Part shown: positions 48,101-55,340 of the stretch, in pieces
How the letters are laid out: each line of letters opens with the position of its first letter
Position numbering within the stretch: the stretch's first letter is position 1
NCBI RefSeq assembly: GCF_965363235.1
Contig: NC_134845.1
Span: 66,679,261-66,743,260, forward strand
DNA from: Mytilus galloprovincialis
Lineage: Eukaryota > Mollusca > Bivalvia > Mytilida > Mytilidae
DNA length: 64,000 nucleotides
Reading direction: 5' to 3'
Position numbers and translations under genes: made by a program
The notes under the pieces: model-generated
The model's database searches: none
Told to the model about the DNA's origin: nothing
What the model saw: the letters and a program-made list of their open reading frames with translations, nothing else

Positions 48101-50934
48101 ATCCTACTCCACATGTGGCATGCACCCGTCGTGTTGCTTATGTGCTACCAAATCCGGTAAATAGTCTAATTCGGTAGGTCACATTTAATATCTTTAAATG
48201 TAGATCCAGTTCTTAATTTTTGGTTTCAAATTCAACGGAACATAAAACAGACCTATGATTATCCATAATTTCCTCCATGGCTAGTAACGTGTAAATAGGG
48301 GTTCGTGTTCAGTTGCCAAGTAAAATTCAAAAATCTTATTCATTGATATACATTTTTAGATCAATACCGCTTTGTTGATATTTAAAGTATAGAAAGAAAA
48401 TCCACAGTTTTAAATCATACTTCAATAAAAGAATTAACACACCAAAACTGGTTATTAACCGTTTCCATGTATTTATGGCGATTGCTTTTGTAGCAGTTCA
48501 GAGTTTTTGTTGTTGTTTTATTCTGAAGGTTTGTGTGTTTCCTAGGTTTTACAAAAATGTAGTTTGTAACCCGAATTTGTTTTCGCTTAATCATATTACA
48601 TGTATGACTATTCACATGTATTGAACAGCGATGTACTTCCGTTTGCTTTTTTGATATTTTCGACCTTTTAGAGTCACTAAATTAAACAAAGAGTAAAGCA
48701 AGACGAAAAAAACTTAGCTGTATGCCCTGCATTTCTACGATTTATTATTTATTGAACGTTGATTAGTTCCTAGTGATAGGCTCAGTCGAATACCCGAGCA
48801 TATAGAGTAAGTCAAACACAGTCTTATGTGGACTGATAACTATTGCAGATTCTCCATTAAAGATCATCATATTGAGGAATAGGGTTGAATGTTAAAAATG
48901 TATTTCACTACGGCTATATATGATATGCCTGTCCAAATTGAAACTTTATGAGTACTTGTCTTTTGATATGTTAATAGGTTGTCCCTTATGGCGTTGATTA
49001 GAATTTACCTAAATCTTAGTTCATCTTTCAAGACCGAAATTGATTCTTTATTCTATATTTAATGTGGTAAATGTATTCACTTTTTTTATGTTAGTGAAGA
49101 CCGTATGTTGCGTCTTTTTGTGCCAGTAAGGGAAATCAGACTGTCGTAATTTTTTCTAAAGTAAAGACCTGTGCAAGTTCCATTTTTCATTTCGTAGAAT
49201 ATACAGCAGGTGACTACTTTCTTTTCTGCTTTATTTGACCTGGAAATATAATAAAAGTGACTGTAGATTTTAGTGTACTGTAAATATCTGAAGACGCTTC
49301 AATCATTTTGCTTATGATAAGACTGAAATTTTTTTAAGAAAACGTTTTCATTAATAAATTTTAAAATGACTAATACCAGATAGAAATAGAATGACTTATT
49401 AAATGTCATAAATATATGTTAAACAAATATTCTAAAATTATTGAACTTTGAGGAAAATTGACAAAGGAAAGTCCCAAAACAAATGGCAAAATCAAAGCTT
49501 AAACGCATCAATTGAATGGATCACAACTGTCATATTCCTGACTTGGTACAGGCATTTCTTATGTAGAAAATGGTGGATAAAATCTGGTTTAGAGGAGCCT
49601 GTAATTTAGTGGTTGTCAATTGTTTACAAAAATGTATGTGCTACATGTTTTTCGTTCATTTTTGTACATAAATTATGCCGTTAGTTTTCTCGTTTGAATT
49701 GTTTTATATTGTTATTTCGGGGCCTTTAAAGCTGACTATGCGGTATGGGCTTTGTTCACTGATGAAGGCCGTATGATGACCTACGGTTGTTAATTTTTAT
49801 GTCATTTTGGTCTCTTGTGGAGAATTATTATATGGCAATCATACCACATCTTCTTTTTCATAGGGCATAGTGAACGAGTTTGGATACACAAACAACTTAA
49901 AATAGACCCAAAAGCAAACCACTACCCACACAAAATGAAAATGTATTGTAGGGAATGATACAACTTGTTTTTTGTCAGAAAGTTTTCGTGAAAATTTCAC
50001 TACAGACATTATAGAGGAATTGATCTTAAAAAAGGTAAGCATACAGATAATTTTTCAAAAAATGTATATATTCATGCAGAGCTTTGAAAAAAACAAACAC
50101 AAATACAGATACGGACCTTTGTTGCGGTTCATAGAATATTGATACGCATGTATTATATGTTTCCCGCGGAAAAAAAGAAATGACGACAGGGTATTAAAAG
50201 ACTGTTAACTTAATCTAATAAATGTAACTTAGATTTTATTGAGTGAAACTGTGATTCATAACAATTTAAAGACTAGTTATCATGTTTGTATTGCCTCACT
50301 TTACCATTGCATAAGAACATAGTCAGGTTACCTCAGTTCACCATTGTATTGTGTATTGCTGTATATAGTCATAATACCTCAGGACAACTTTACAACACAC
50401 AAATATATTCAGTTTACAGCAGGTTGCATTGTATTACTGTGCATGGTAAAGCTACTTCAGGTCACCATTGTATTACTGTACACGGTCATGTTACCTCAGG
50501 TGACAACTGTAATACTGTACATAGTCAGGTTTATCTAGGTAAGCTTTACAAAACACATACATGTGTTCTCAGGACACCAATTTGTTATAGTGTATGGTCA
50601 AATTACCCCGGGTCATCATTGCTTCACAGTACAAAGATGACTAGTCCAAGGTTTCAATGTAAATTCTATTGAGGGTAACCAAATATTTATTTGGCGGGGA
50701 AATGAGACATTAAACGAGCTAATACTGCTAACTAATATAACTATTGCTATACTATGGTGTAGTAGTGAGGTCTAGTTCTCTTTAAAGACACGTTTATACG
50801 GAAAGATATTTTACTATCGGAAGAAAATTTTTTCATAAATGACTACATTCCAGTTCTTACCTTATGCATTCCCCTTCTTTTAATCCGGAAACGTACGAAA
50901 TCAAAAAGAATAATAAAATACTGTATGCCAACAT
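23640..50934 (-). CDS. Seven-exon EGF-like single-pass receptor, 341 aa
   Basis: Exons (minus strand): 50934-50861, 49239-49169, 47241-47133, 45214-45153, 42748-42671, 29464-29390, 24196-23640. Every intron has GT..AG, all phases join without conflict, and the total is 1026 nt including the stop. The protein has a signal peptide (MLAYSILLFFLISYVSG), a Cys-rich EGF-like region (about residues 35-92, with CC, NGTC, CEDGF and GNLYGKRC signatures), a Ser/Thr-rich stalk, a transmembrane helix (about 168-189) and a tail with YDEIDD, YLNPYQPI and a terminal NPQY (332-335). The pattern resembles the multiple-EGF/Draper-like receptor family but with only one EGF-like unit. Tyrosines and NPxY suggest phosphotyrosine/PTB-adaptor coupling and endocytosis; ligand and role are unknown. 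The intron 2 donor is atypical (GTCTTT). The 13-kb intron 5 is filled with transposons. Confidence 0.75.
24750..24860 (-). mobile_element. LINE 3' end with ATCTTT-type simple tail
   Basis: Read on the minus strand: 'gtgagccctatgaatagg' 'aaataaaatatct' ending in repeated 'ttatctttatct'. The same 'gtgagccct...ggaaataaaatat' signature with a different simple tail occurs at 56510-56610, pointing to one non-LTR family with microsatellite-like 3' tails. Confidence 0.55.
25041..25683. mobile_element. Composite 1, direct-repeat copy 1 (643 bp)
   Basis: It starts GGTGGCAGGTACCAGTT and ends in the inverted AACTGGTTTCTGCCACC (15 of 17 matched). It is almost identical to 26762-27405. No coding potential is seen. 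CCAAT-type boxes and AATAAA words occur on the minus strand, so an LTR-like role is possible. Confidence 0.75.
25684..26761. mobile_element. Composite 1, unique interior
   Basis: 1078 bp between the two 643-bp repeats. No domain-bearing frame is visible. It is not similar to the interior of the second composite array by eye. Confidence 0.5.
26762..27405. mobile_element. Composite 1, direct-repeat copy 2 (644 bp)
   Basis: Near-identical to 25041-25683 (a single T/C difference is obvious at the 'gctat(t/c)gtag' position). The outer flanks of the pair share TCA (25038-25040 and 27406-27408) while inner flanks do not match, as expected if the whole A-interior-A unit inserted once. Confidence 0.75.
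27480..28571 (-). pseudogene. LINE reverse-transcriptase remnant (C-terminal half)
   Basis: On the minus strand the YADDLVLF catalytic motif of a non-LTR RT is at about 28546-28562, followed by thumb-like KFYKYLGLVLTNTGKFNAAK and DHTIKPIALYS. After stops, pieces continue in other frames to a C-terminal TCQFCSMNSVEDEEHFYL Cys/His motif near 27690. It is 5'-truncated and broken by several stops, so inactive. It lies in intron 6 of the EGF-like gene. Confidence 0.75.
28780..29335. repeat. Three adjacent dispersed repeat fragments
   Basis: 28790-28870 is the inverted 'cctgtaccaagtaagg' family; 28990-29150 is the inverted 'ggtatgattgcc...ggttaccgtacggtcttcaa' family; 29165-29330 is the forward 'ctctttgacacattcc' family. 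Confidence 0.6.
29390..29464 (-). CDS. Exon 6 of the EGF-like receptor (stalk)
   Basis: 75 nt between ttatcttag and GTACTATTG, phase 1 on both sides, encoding YSTSDSVTTYVYNSYQEENN then EPNN. It joins exon 7 to read ...EPNNGPAPYDQ. Confidence 0.65.
30046..30481. repeat. Element A, copy 1
   Basis: Ends GGTGGCACGGTAGT / ACTACCGTGCCACC. This copy is the most diverged of the three: the minus-strand open frame that is intact in copies 2 and 3 is frameshifted here near 30110. Confidence 0.75.
30482..31716. repeat. Unit B, copy 1
   Basis: 1235 bp, starting ttcaccaagacataac and ending atatatccccctttag... before A. It contains an internal A-run and an AG preceded by pyrimidines ('atctctatttcag'), but no recognisable coding sequence. 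Confidence 0.7.
31717..32153. repeat. Element A, copy 2
   Basis: Perfect 18-bp terminal inverted repeats, GGTGGCACGGTAGTATTT and complement. On the minus strand an 85-codon frame (31689-31946, beginning MYSLHRKRPKSTSGLRFLKI) crosses the A end into B. Confidence 0.75.
32154..33391. repeat. Unit B, copy 2
   Basis: 1238 bp, near-identical to 30482-31716; length differences sit mainly in the A-run near 32265. Confidence 0.7.
33392..33828. repeat. Element A, copy 3
   Basis: Perfect 18-bp terminal inverted repeats as in copy 2, and the same intact 85-codon minus-strand frame (33364-33621). It closes the array next to AATA. Confidence 0.75.
33833..35580. other. Non-coding intronic stretch
   Basis: AT-rich, with a diverged inverted copy of the 'tgtcaggaatacgacagttg / tttgatgtgtttgag' dispersed repeat at about 34990-35120. 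Nothing else is supported. Confidence 0.45.
35581..35705. repeat. 125-nt near-perfect snapback
   Basis: Arms 35581-35630 and 35656-35705 are reverse complements at 48 of 50 positions (catggcatttttcatatcat ... atgatatgaaaaatgacatg), with a 25-nt loop that itself contains gagcc-gta-ggctc. It lies about 190 bp downstream of the tyrosine recombinase stop codon and may be part of that element. Confidence 0.85.
35899..37779 (-). CDS. Tyrosine recombinase, Crypton/DUF3504-like, 442 aa
   Basis: Three exons, 37779-37344, 37077-36856 and 36569-35899, with GT..AG introns and matching phases, total 1329 nt. ATG chosen at MADDTDTAAFVQSL. The N-terminal part looks like a core-binding domain; the catalytic part has FGLRSREEH (R166), NHSVRK (H292, R295), LSGHKNVQSINSY (H318, Y327), i.e. 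the full R-H-R-H-Y set of tyrosine recombinases. The C-terminal tail is acidic, then ends TITGNVTINF, a motif I associate with invertebrate KIAA1958/ZMYM-like proteins derived from Crypton transposons. No frameshift or stop interrupts it. It may be a live Crypton-type element or a domesticated copy; it lies in intron 5 of the EGF-like gene, same strand. Confidence 0.8.
38015..40735 (+). pseudogene. Degenerate LINE (non-LTR RT) interrupted by a second LINE
   Basis: Begins in the linker before the RT (KEKYYSEIVNSLVLAARDTL ... HLKPYWNDHL), continues with RT motifs (DWKTSVVTPLFKGG, ESYRGISLIPCISKVFEKML, VTLLDSNRAFDTVDH), then SGVRQ and INDLIEIY. At about 39190 a foreign LINE 3' end intervenes. 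RT resumes near 39573 with ADDIALIS, then FEFSPSK and a long C-terminal part to 40730 with a CHKCGFF...HILIQC Cys/His motif. Several stops and a frame change near 40385 make it inactive. Confidence 0.75.
39190..39553 (+). mobile_element. 5'-truncated LINE 3' end nested in the LINE
   Basis: Encodes the end of a LINE ORF (KLPREERLCKNC, then ELRTGDS stop) and a 3' UTR ending 'atgacaataaagatttgaat'. The same ELRTGDS terminus and UTR occur on the minus strand at 51240-52115, so both are copies of one family. It splits the host LINE between INDLIEIY and ADDIALIS. Confidence 0.7.
40736..42670. other. Non-coding intron 5 sequence
   Basis: AT-rich; only a short 'gatacaactctccattcaag' repeat piece near 42480-42530 is recognisable. 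Confidence 0.45.
42671..42748 (-). CDS. Exon 5 of the EGF-like receptor (stalk)
   Basis: 78 nt between attgatag and GTAAATTT, phase 1 on both sides, encoding STGLYPWITSSVTELQEIEY then IEPKH. Confidence 0.65.
43030..43280 (+). repeat. Well-preserved 'ggcaatcatac(c)acatcttc' repeat
   Basis: Long copy: 'gaggccgttagttttctcgt', 'ttgaattgttttacattg', 'ggaccttttatagctgac', 'gttaaaggccgtacggtgac', 'gtctcattggcaatcatac'. It closely matches 49620-49860. Confidence 0.7.
43281..45152. other. Non-coding intron 4 sequence
   Basis: A repeat fragment 'gagacaactccccatccaag' lies near 44720-44780. I see no exon or RNA gene. Confidence 0.45.
45153..45214 (-). CDS. Exon 4 of the EGF-like receptor
   Basis: 62 nt between gaaatag and GTTTGTTT, encoding CNHINGCISLPSTRGNTIVE. 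It completes the Cys-rich unit started in exon 3 (ECTENQ|ICNHINGC). A 202-bp tandem duplication begins 15 bp upstream of the acceptor. Confidence 0.65.
45230..45625. repeat. 202-bp direct tandem duplication
   Basis: Two adjacent copies start 'aaaacacacatacattgttt' at 45230 and 45432. They differ by small indels in the A-run and a few substitutions, so the duplication is fairly recent. It is just upstream of exon 4 of the EGF-like gene. Confidence 0.85.
46075..46255 (-). repeat. Diverged dispersed repeat copy
   Basis: 'tgcgactgtcatacaagtaa gaggtt', 'atgactgcaccacgtcag' and 'ttcatttctaaattttcata' follow the order of the 'catattcctgacttgg' family in inverse orientation. Confidence 0.45.
46570..46860 (+). 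ncRNA. Interspersed repeat with hammerhead-ribozyme-like core
   Basis: A repeat I recognise as common in bivalve sequences ends here with the core CTGATGA (46790-46796), a 3-bp GTC/GAC stem II with 7-nt loop, GAAA (46810-46813), a CGC/GCG stem III (46814-46816, 46824-46826) and U-A at 46827-46828. These are the conserved elements of a hammerhead. A complementary stem I is not evident in the immediate flanks, so activity is doubtful. Confidence 0.45.
47133..47241 (-). CDS. Exon 3 of the EGF-like receptor (EGF-like core)
   Basis: 109 nt between ttttttag and GTAAGTAT. It encodes CEDGFISNQGGSCQSC, TGNLYGKRCLNSCECTENQ: the C-x-x-G-x-(Y/F)-G-x-x-C spacing typical of EGF-like/MEGF units. Confidence 0.75.
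47880..48125 (-). repeat. Penelope-like element 3' tail fragment
   Basis: On the minus strand: 'ccacatgtggagtaggatct', 'gatcaccccaagttttt', 'ggtggggttcgagttgct', 'gtcagtttattttcgatt', 'gtatctttcgtccctctttt'. The same tail follows the RT at 53637-54290 and occurs alone at 59522-59785. Confidence 0.6.
48126..49168. other. Non-coding intron 2 sequence
   Basis: No exon other than the called exon 2 at its right edge; AT-rich with no clear repeats. Confidence 0.4.
49169..49239 (-). CDS. Exon 2 of the EGF-like receptor
   Basis: 71 nt between tatatttccag and a weak donor GTCTTTAC, encoding SNKAEKKVVTCCIFYEMKNG then TCT. The CC...NGTC pattern continues correctly into exon 3 only if this donor is used, which supports it. 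Confidence 0.6.
49440..49862 (+). repeat. Two adjacent dispersed repeats
   Basis: 49446-49600 is a good copy of the 'catattcctgacttggtaca' family; 49620-49860 is a long copy of the 'ggcaatcataccacatcttc' family. Both are forward. Confidence 0.7.
50285..50650. repeat. Degenerate minisatellite in intron 1
   Basis: Seven or so imperfect units of about 45 bp with 'ttacctcaggtcaccattgt' and 'attactgtacatggtca'. Open frames over it are repeat artefacts. Confidence 0.7.
50861..50934 (-). CDS. Exon 1 of the EGF-like receptor (signal peptide)
   Basis: The ATG at 50932-50934 starts MLAYSILLFFLISYVSGLKE then GECI, a classical secretory signal, followed by a strong donor AAG|GTAAGA. No upstream ATG-containing open frame joins it. 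Confidence 0.7.
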
Positions 50935-51239
50935 TTTTTTTTATAAAAATGAACATCTATTCAATTCATAAGGTATAACTCCCGGAAATTATCTCAAACA
51001 CATTTTGTGTATAAATATAGTCTCTAAACAAAAACGGAAATCCTGTGCTGAAAATATAACCCATAATAGTTATTATTACAAATGTTTATTCAAAATATAC
51101 ATTAGACAATTTTCCAGTTTCTTCTTGGTTTGTTGGTTTCTTTTAAAGCTAGATAACGTTATATCAACAATATAAGGTGAAACATAGAAGAAAATCACTC
51201 AAAGGAAGTGGAATATTAGCGTTCCGAGTAAAAAAAGAG

Positions 51240-52115
51240 GTGTGTTTCAAATGAATATAAATCCAGTTATAATAATAATCTTTATTTGTCATATAAGCAA
51301 CATTATACTTGTGACATAAACAAAAGTAACAGCAACAATAAAATAACTGAGTTAAACACACACATATCTATACATATACAAGTAAAAGTAACTAAGAGTC
51401 CCCTGTCCTCAGCTCTAAAGACTGTTTTATAAAGGAACCTGTTTTTTTCACTTGGTTTATATTAGAAGGATTTAGTAGGACTACTAGTTTTTCAGTATCA
51501 GATAGATTTGAAAACATAGGATTATCTATTGCCATGTCATTAAAAAGTTTTATACGTAAAACATTATTAATTTGACAGTGGAGGAGAAAGTGATTTTCAT
51601 CTTCTAAGGTTTTACAAGTTGGACATGTTCTATTGTCTCGAGGTATTTTTAGATATCTGCCCTTCTCAATGAGCAAATTATGGTCACTAATTCTAATTTT
51701 TGTAAATAAACGTCTAGTTTCAAAATTGTGATATTTTAGATAAAATTCTTGGTCTTGTTTGACTTTAATATTTTTGTAAAGAAAAAGTTTGTTATTTTCG
51801 TTCAAACTATTAATTTTATTTTCCAGTAGTTCTGAATAAAATTTACTTGTAATATTCTTAATCCAAGTCTTTAGTTTGTTAACTTGTTCCATATTTTGAC
51901 AGGACATTACTTTTTGTATATCAATATTCATTTCTTGTGTTGAATCTTTTATAAAAGTGGACCAAGTATAAACTCCTTGTGAATCAAGGTGTTTACTTAA
52001 TGTATAACTTTCTTTTAGCAATGGGTTTATGTTTTCAGTATTTAATCTAGCCCAATAAAGAATTGCTTGTGTTTTTATATATTTTTCTATTGGTTGTCTA
52101 CCAAGTTCAGCTCAT
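51240..52115 (-). pseudogene. LINE 3' portion (C-terminal ORF and 3' UTR)
   Basis: Minus-strand open frame from about 52115 (AELGRQPIEKYIKTQAILYW with one interruption), then continuous from 52021 to 51392, with FYLKYHNFETRRLFTKIRIS and a TCPTCKTLEDENHFLLHC motif, ending ELRTGDS. The 3' UTR ends with 'atgacaaataaagattatta' and a TTA-like tail. It is 5'-truncated; the C-terminal ORF of 209 codons is intact, suggesting a young copy. Confidence 0.75.
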
Positions 52116-52299
52116 AATTTGCATTATGTCTACTGTAGTTATCTTTTTAGTTCACGATGTTCCAACGAACATAACATATGTATGTGCTTAACTTGCTGTT
52201 TTTTATTACGACTCTAGCCCTAATATCCGCTCTAAACTTATTCATATTGTATTTATCAATATTAATAAAACAAGACTGTCTTCTAATATAATGGAATTT

Positions 52300-52445
52300 T
52301 ATGCGAAAGTCATTCAAGTGAGAGGTTTCACGAGCAATAACACCAGAAAAATGCCTGTATTAATTCAGGAAAATAGTTGTTATACGTTAGTTTGATGAGC
52401 TTGAGCTTTTGCCATTTGATAAGGGATTTTTCGTTTTGAATTTTC
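52300..52445 (-). repeat. Dispersed repeat fragment
   Basis: 'gcgaaagtcattcaagtgag', 'aaaatgcctgtattaattca' and 'gagcttttgccatttgata' follow the inverted 'catattcctgacttgg' family. Confidence 0.5.
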
Positions 52446-52779
52446 CTCGGACTAATTCACACTATATTAAACTTTCGCACTCGAGACGGACAAACGGTTT
52501 ACTCGATACTTCACGCATCAAACCACGTGCCTAAATCTGTGATAGCTATTATGTAATGTTAATTTACTACTTTATAAAAATATTTCTTCATGCGCACGAA
52601 GGAACAGAAATTTATAGCCTTTTATTATAATATTCAAAATTAAATCTAAAGCATTAACTTGTTTGCAAATATTTTTTTGACTTTTTTGAACGACTGGCAA
52701 TTTGAAGAATTACATGTTTTCTTTTCATGAAATGTTTTAAAAACTAAATCTTATACCTTGAAAATGTTATTGTTCTGAT

Positions 52780-53480
52780 CTTTAAGATAAAAAAGCCTCT
52801 CGTTGCTTCTCTCTTTGCCTTTTCCTCCCTGAAGTTTCTTGCCCAATGCCTTTGCATGCAACAGTTGTATCAGACATCTTAGGTCTTAAAGTTTTGGAGG
52901 CTAAAAGTTTGACGCTGGAGGCCGAGACTCTTCAAAAGAGCTGCAGGCGAATTGTATAGCATCAGCATCATCTGTACTATTATGAGCGATTTGAGTTCCT
53001 GAACCAATTATATATAGCGGACGCTTTCTGCTGTTTCGTGTACCTGTTTTCGCTGCTTTAATTGTTTTGACTGCCCTGTTGTCTGCTCTTTTCTCGCTAG
53101 CAACTTCATCTGAAAGGTTTTCATTGAGATCTCAAACCACCATCGGACTTACCTTTTTGATCTGAATTGACGAAACTTTTAGTACCTGGAATGTCTTCTT
53201 TTAATGTAGTTTATTGCAGTATTAATATTATATTGGATATCACAATTCAGTTTACGTCATACCCGATTCCCATTTAGATTTAAAGGCAGTCTATACTTTC
53301 TTTGCTCTCTTTACTAATGGCTTTTTAGTTTCTGAAAAATATTTCCTATATCATGTGTATAGGGAAGTTTATTATTGAAATACATCGGCATCAATAAAAA
53401 ACATTCTGCATTTGAAACCTCAGTGTCTTTCTTATTCAGATTTACTTTTTCCTTCGATGATTCTGTAGCCGAAAGGGACT
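52780..53480 (-). pseudogene. Degenerate unidentified coding stretch
   Basis: Minus-strand fragments with protein-like composition: KSLSATESSKEKVNLNKKDT ... ECFLLMPMYFNN (about 53480-53330); PGTKSFVNSDQKGK (about 53190-53145); DLNENLSDEVASEKRADNRA ... RKRPLYIIGSGTQIAH ... DDADAIQFACSSFEE (about 53130-52910); RPKMSDTTVACKGIGQ (about 52880). They lie in different frames separated by stops. I do not recognise the family. Confidence 0.4.
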
Positions 53481-53619
53481 TGTCATGAGTCTCGGTAAAT
53501 TATTTTTTTTATTTTCTCGCCAAAATCTAGTAAAAAGATCGGACATGAAGATAAACTAATTAAGTTGAGTAGTCACCGTCAAACATTCTATAAACCCGTT
53601 TCAAGAATTCTCTGAAACT

Positions 53620-54460
53620 GACATGATTTTGATTTCTTGATTGACAACATATTTGTTACGTCCGGAGAATTTGTTTTTCAACAGACTGTCGGCATTCCAA
53701 AGATTTCCAATTGTGTCAATCTTCTTGCAGACTTGTTTCTTTATTATTATGAGGCTGACTTCATACAGGAACTTCTTCGGAAGATATATAAGAAGTTAGC
53801 AATATCGTTTAATTGTACTTTCCGCTATATAGATGATGTGCTCTCACTAAATAATTCAAAACTTGGTGACTATGTTGAACGCATCTATCCCATCAGGCTA
53901 GGATACAACAAATACAGTTAAGTCGGCCTCATATTTGAATTAACATCTAAAAATTGACAATGAGGGTCGGTTGAAAACAAAACTGTACGACAAAAGAGAT
54001 TGTTTCAGCATTCCAATTGTGAACTTTCCATTTCTAAGTAGCAACATTTCAGCAGCACTTACATACTGGGCATTAACTCAAAATTGATACGATATTCCCG
54101 TGCTTGTATTTCCTATCATGATTTTCTTGATACAGGGTTGCTTCTCACAAGGAAGCTATTAAACCAAGAGTTCCAAATGATGAAGTTGAAATCATCCCTT
54201 TGTAAATTTTACGGACGCCATCACGAGTTTGATTACTGTTACGGAATAACCGTTTCACAGATTATATCAGATATTTTCTTTACATCGTAACTATAATCCC
54301 CTTTCTTTTTTATGAATGTGACCTACCGAATTAGACTATTTACCGTATTTGGTATAACATGAGCAATACGATGGGTACCACATGTTGAGCAGGATCTGCT
54401 TACTATTCCTGAGATCACCCCTAGTTCTTGGTGGGGTTCGTGTGGCTTACCATATATATA
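53620..54460 (+). pseudogene. Penelope-like retroelement RT remnant with 3' tail
   Basis: The plus strand encodes LADLFLYYYEADFIQELLRK and FRYIDDVLSLNNSKLGDYVE, the latter with the YIDD catalytic motif in the context typical of Penelope-like elements. After several stops, a second block reads SRACISYHDFLDTGLLLTRK and SLCKFYGRHHEF. The 3' part (54300-54460) carries 'gagcaggatctgcttacta' and 'cttggtggggttcgtg', shared with 47880-48125 and 59522-59785. The RT is broken by at least three stops. Confidence 0.75.
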
Positions 54461-54679
54461 GAATTGGATTTTCGCAATGTTGAAGACCACACGGGAGCTT
54501 ACAATTTTTTTTAATAAACTTCATTTGAACTTTGGTGGCTAGTTGTCGCATTGGCAATCATACCAAATCGCCTTATTTTTATTTGTATACGCTTTGTGTA
54601 ATGCCAAAGTTTAAAAGCACTATTTCTGAGTTAAACAAACAGTGTTTATAAAACCTATTTACTCTTATTAAACGATTAC

Positions 54680-54982
54680 CTGTAAAATGAATGAAAGACT
54701 CGTCAGACGTGTTTTTAAGGCACGAACAGTCTTCTTGAAATGGAATGCAAAATGAATTATCTTCTGGTGATGAAACGAATGAATAGCCACAATCAATGTC
54801 ACAACGACATTTACGGTTGTCTTTGCTGGACCCATTGTGATGAATGAGCAGCCCTTTACCCTCACATAAGGACTTCCTATATATACAATCACTGTTTCCG
54901 TCGGTACTTAATACAAAAGGCTGAAAGCGTGCAGAAACACATTCTTCACTGTCAGGGTTTCCTCTTAAAACACACTTTGTAC
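54680..54982 (-). CDS. Cys-rich extracellular module exon, 100 codons
   Basis: Between acceptor cgtgatgtag and donor CATTTTACAG|GTAATCG the exon is open for 303 nt, phase 1 on both sides, so it is an insertable symmetric module. It encodes TKCVLRGNPDSEECVSARFQ, then GNSDCIYRKSLCEGKGLL, CRCDIDCGYSFV and CIPFQEDCSC: nine or more cysteines in a pattern I associate with N-terminal modules of bivalve secreted or membrane receptors. Being upstream of the signal-peptide exon at 50934 and on the same strand, it belongs to a different gene; its partner exons were not found here. Confidence 0.6.
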
Positions 54983-55119
54983 CTACATCACGTACATGCA
55001 CATTTATGAACGAGACAAAATATAAAATTCGAAATATAATTATGATATTACGAATGTAAATTAATAAAGGTGTTGTCTTTTGCAGTGCAATTGGATATTC
55101 AGCAATTATCTTGTTCTTA

Positions 55120-55340
55120 ATACAGCTACTAAACCACTCAACGTTCCCTCTTACACGGAACGAACACGGAACGAACACGCGAATGGAATGAAATGAGAAC
55201 GAACGAGTTAAATCAGTCAGAATCATGTATCTCCACTCATTTCGTTTATTAAAGTCAACTCGTGTTTTTCCGCTCAAAGTCGCGTGTGAACGAAACGAAC
55301 GAAACGATCAATATATTCCGTGTAAACAAACATTGTTTCG
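55120..55340. repeat. GAACG/CGTTC-rich imperfect foldback
   Basis: The left part has repeated 'acggaacgaacac' and 'gagaacgaacgagtt'; the right part has 'tgaacgaaacgaacgaaacg' and 'gtttcgttc'. The halves are partly complementary around 'actcatttcgtt'. It looks like a small palindromic MITE. Confidence 0.4.

Noticed and set aside
50286..50672. 128-codon plus-strand frame
   Set aside because: It coincides with a degenerate minisatellite; repeated YNTQIY/HCITVHG-like words reflect the DNA repeat.
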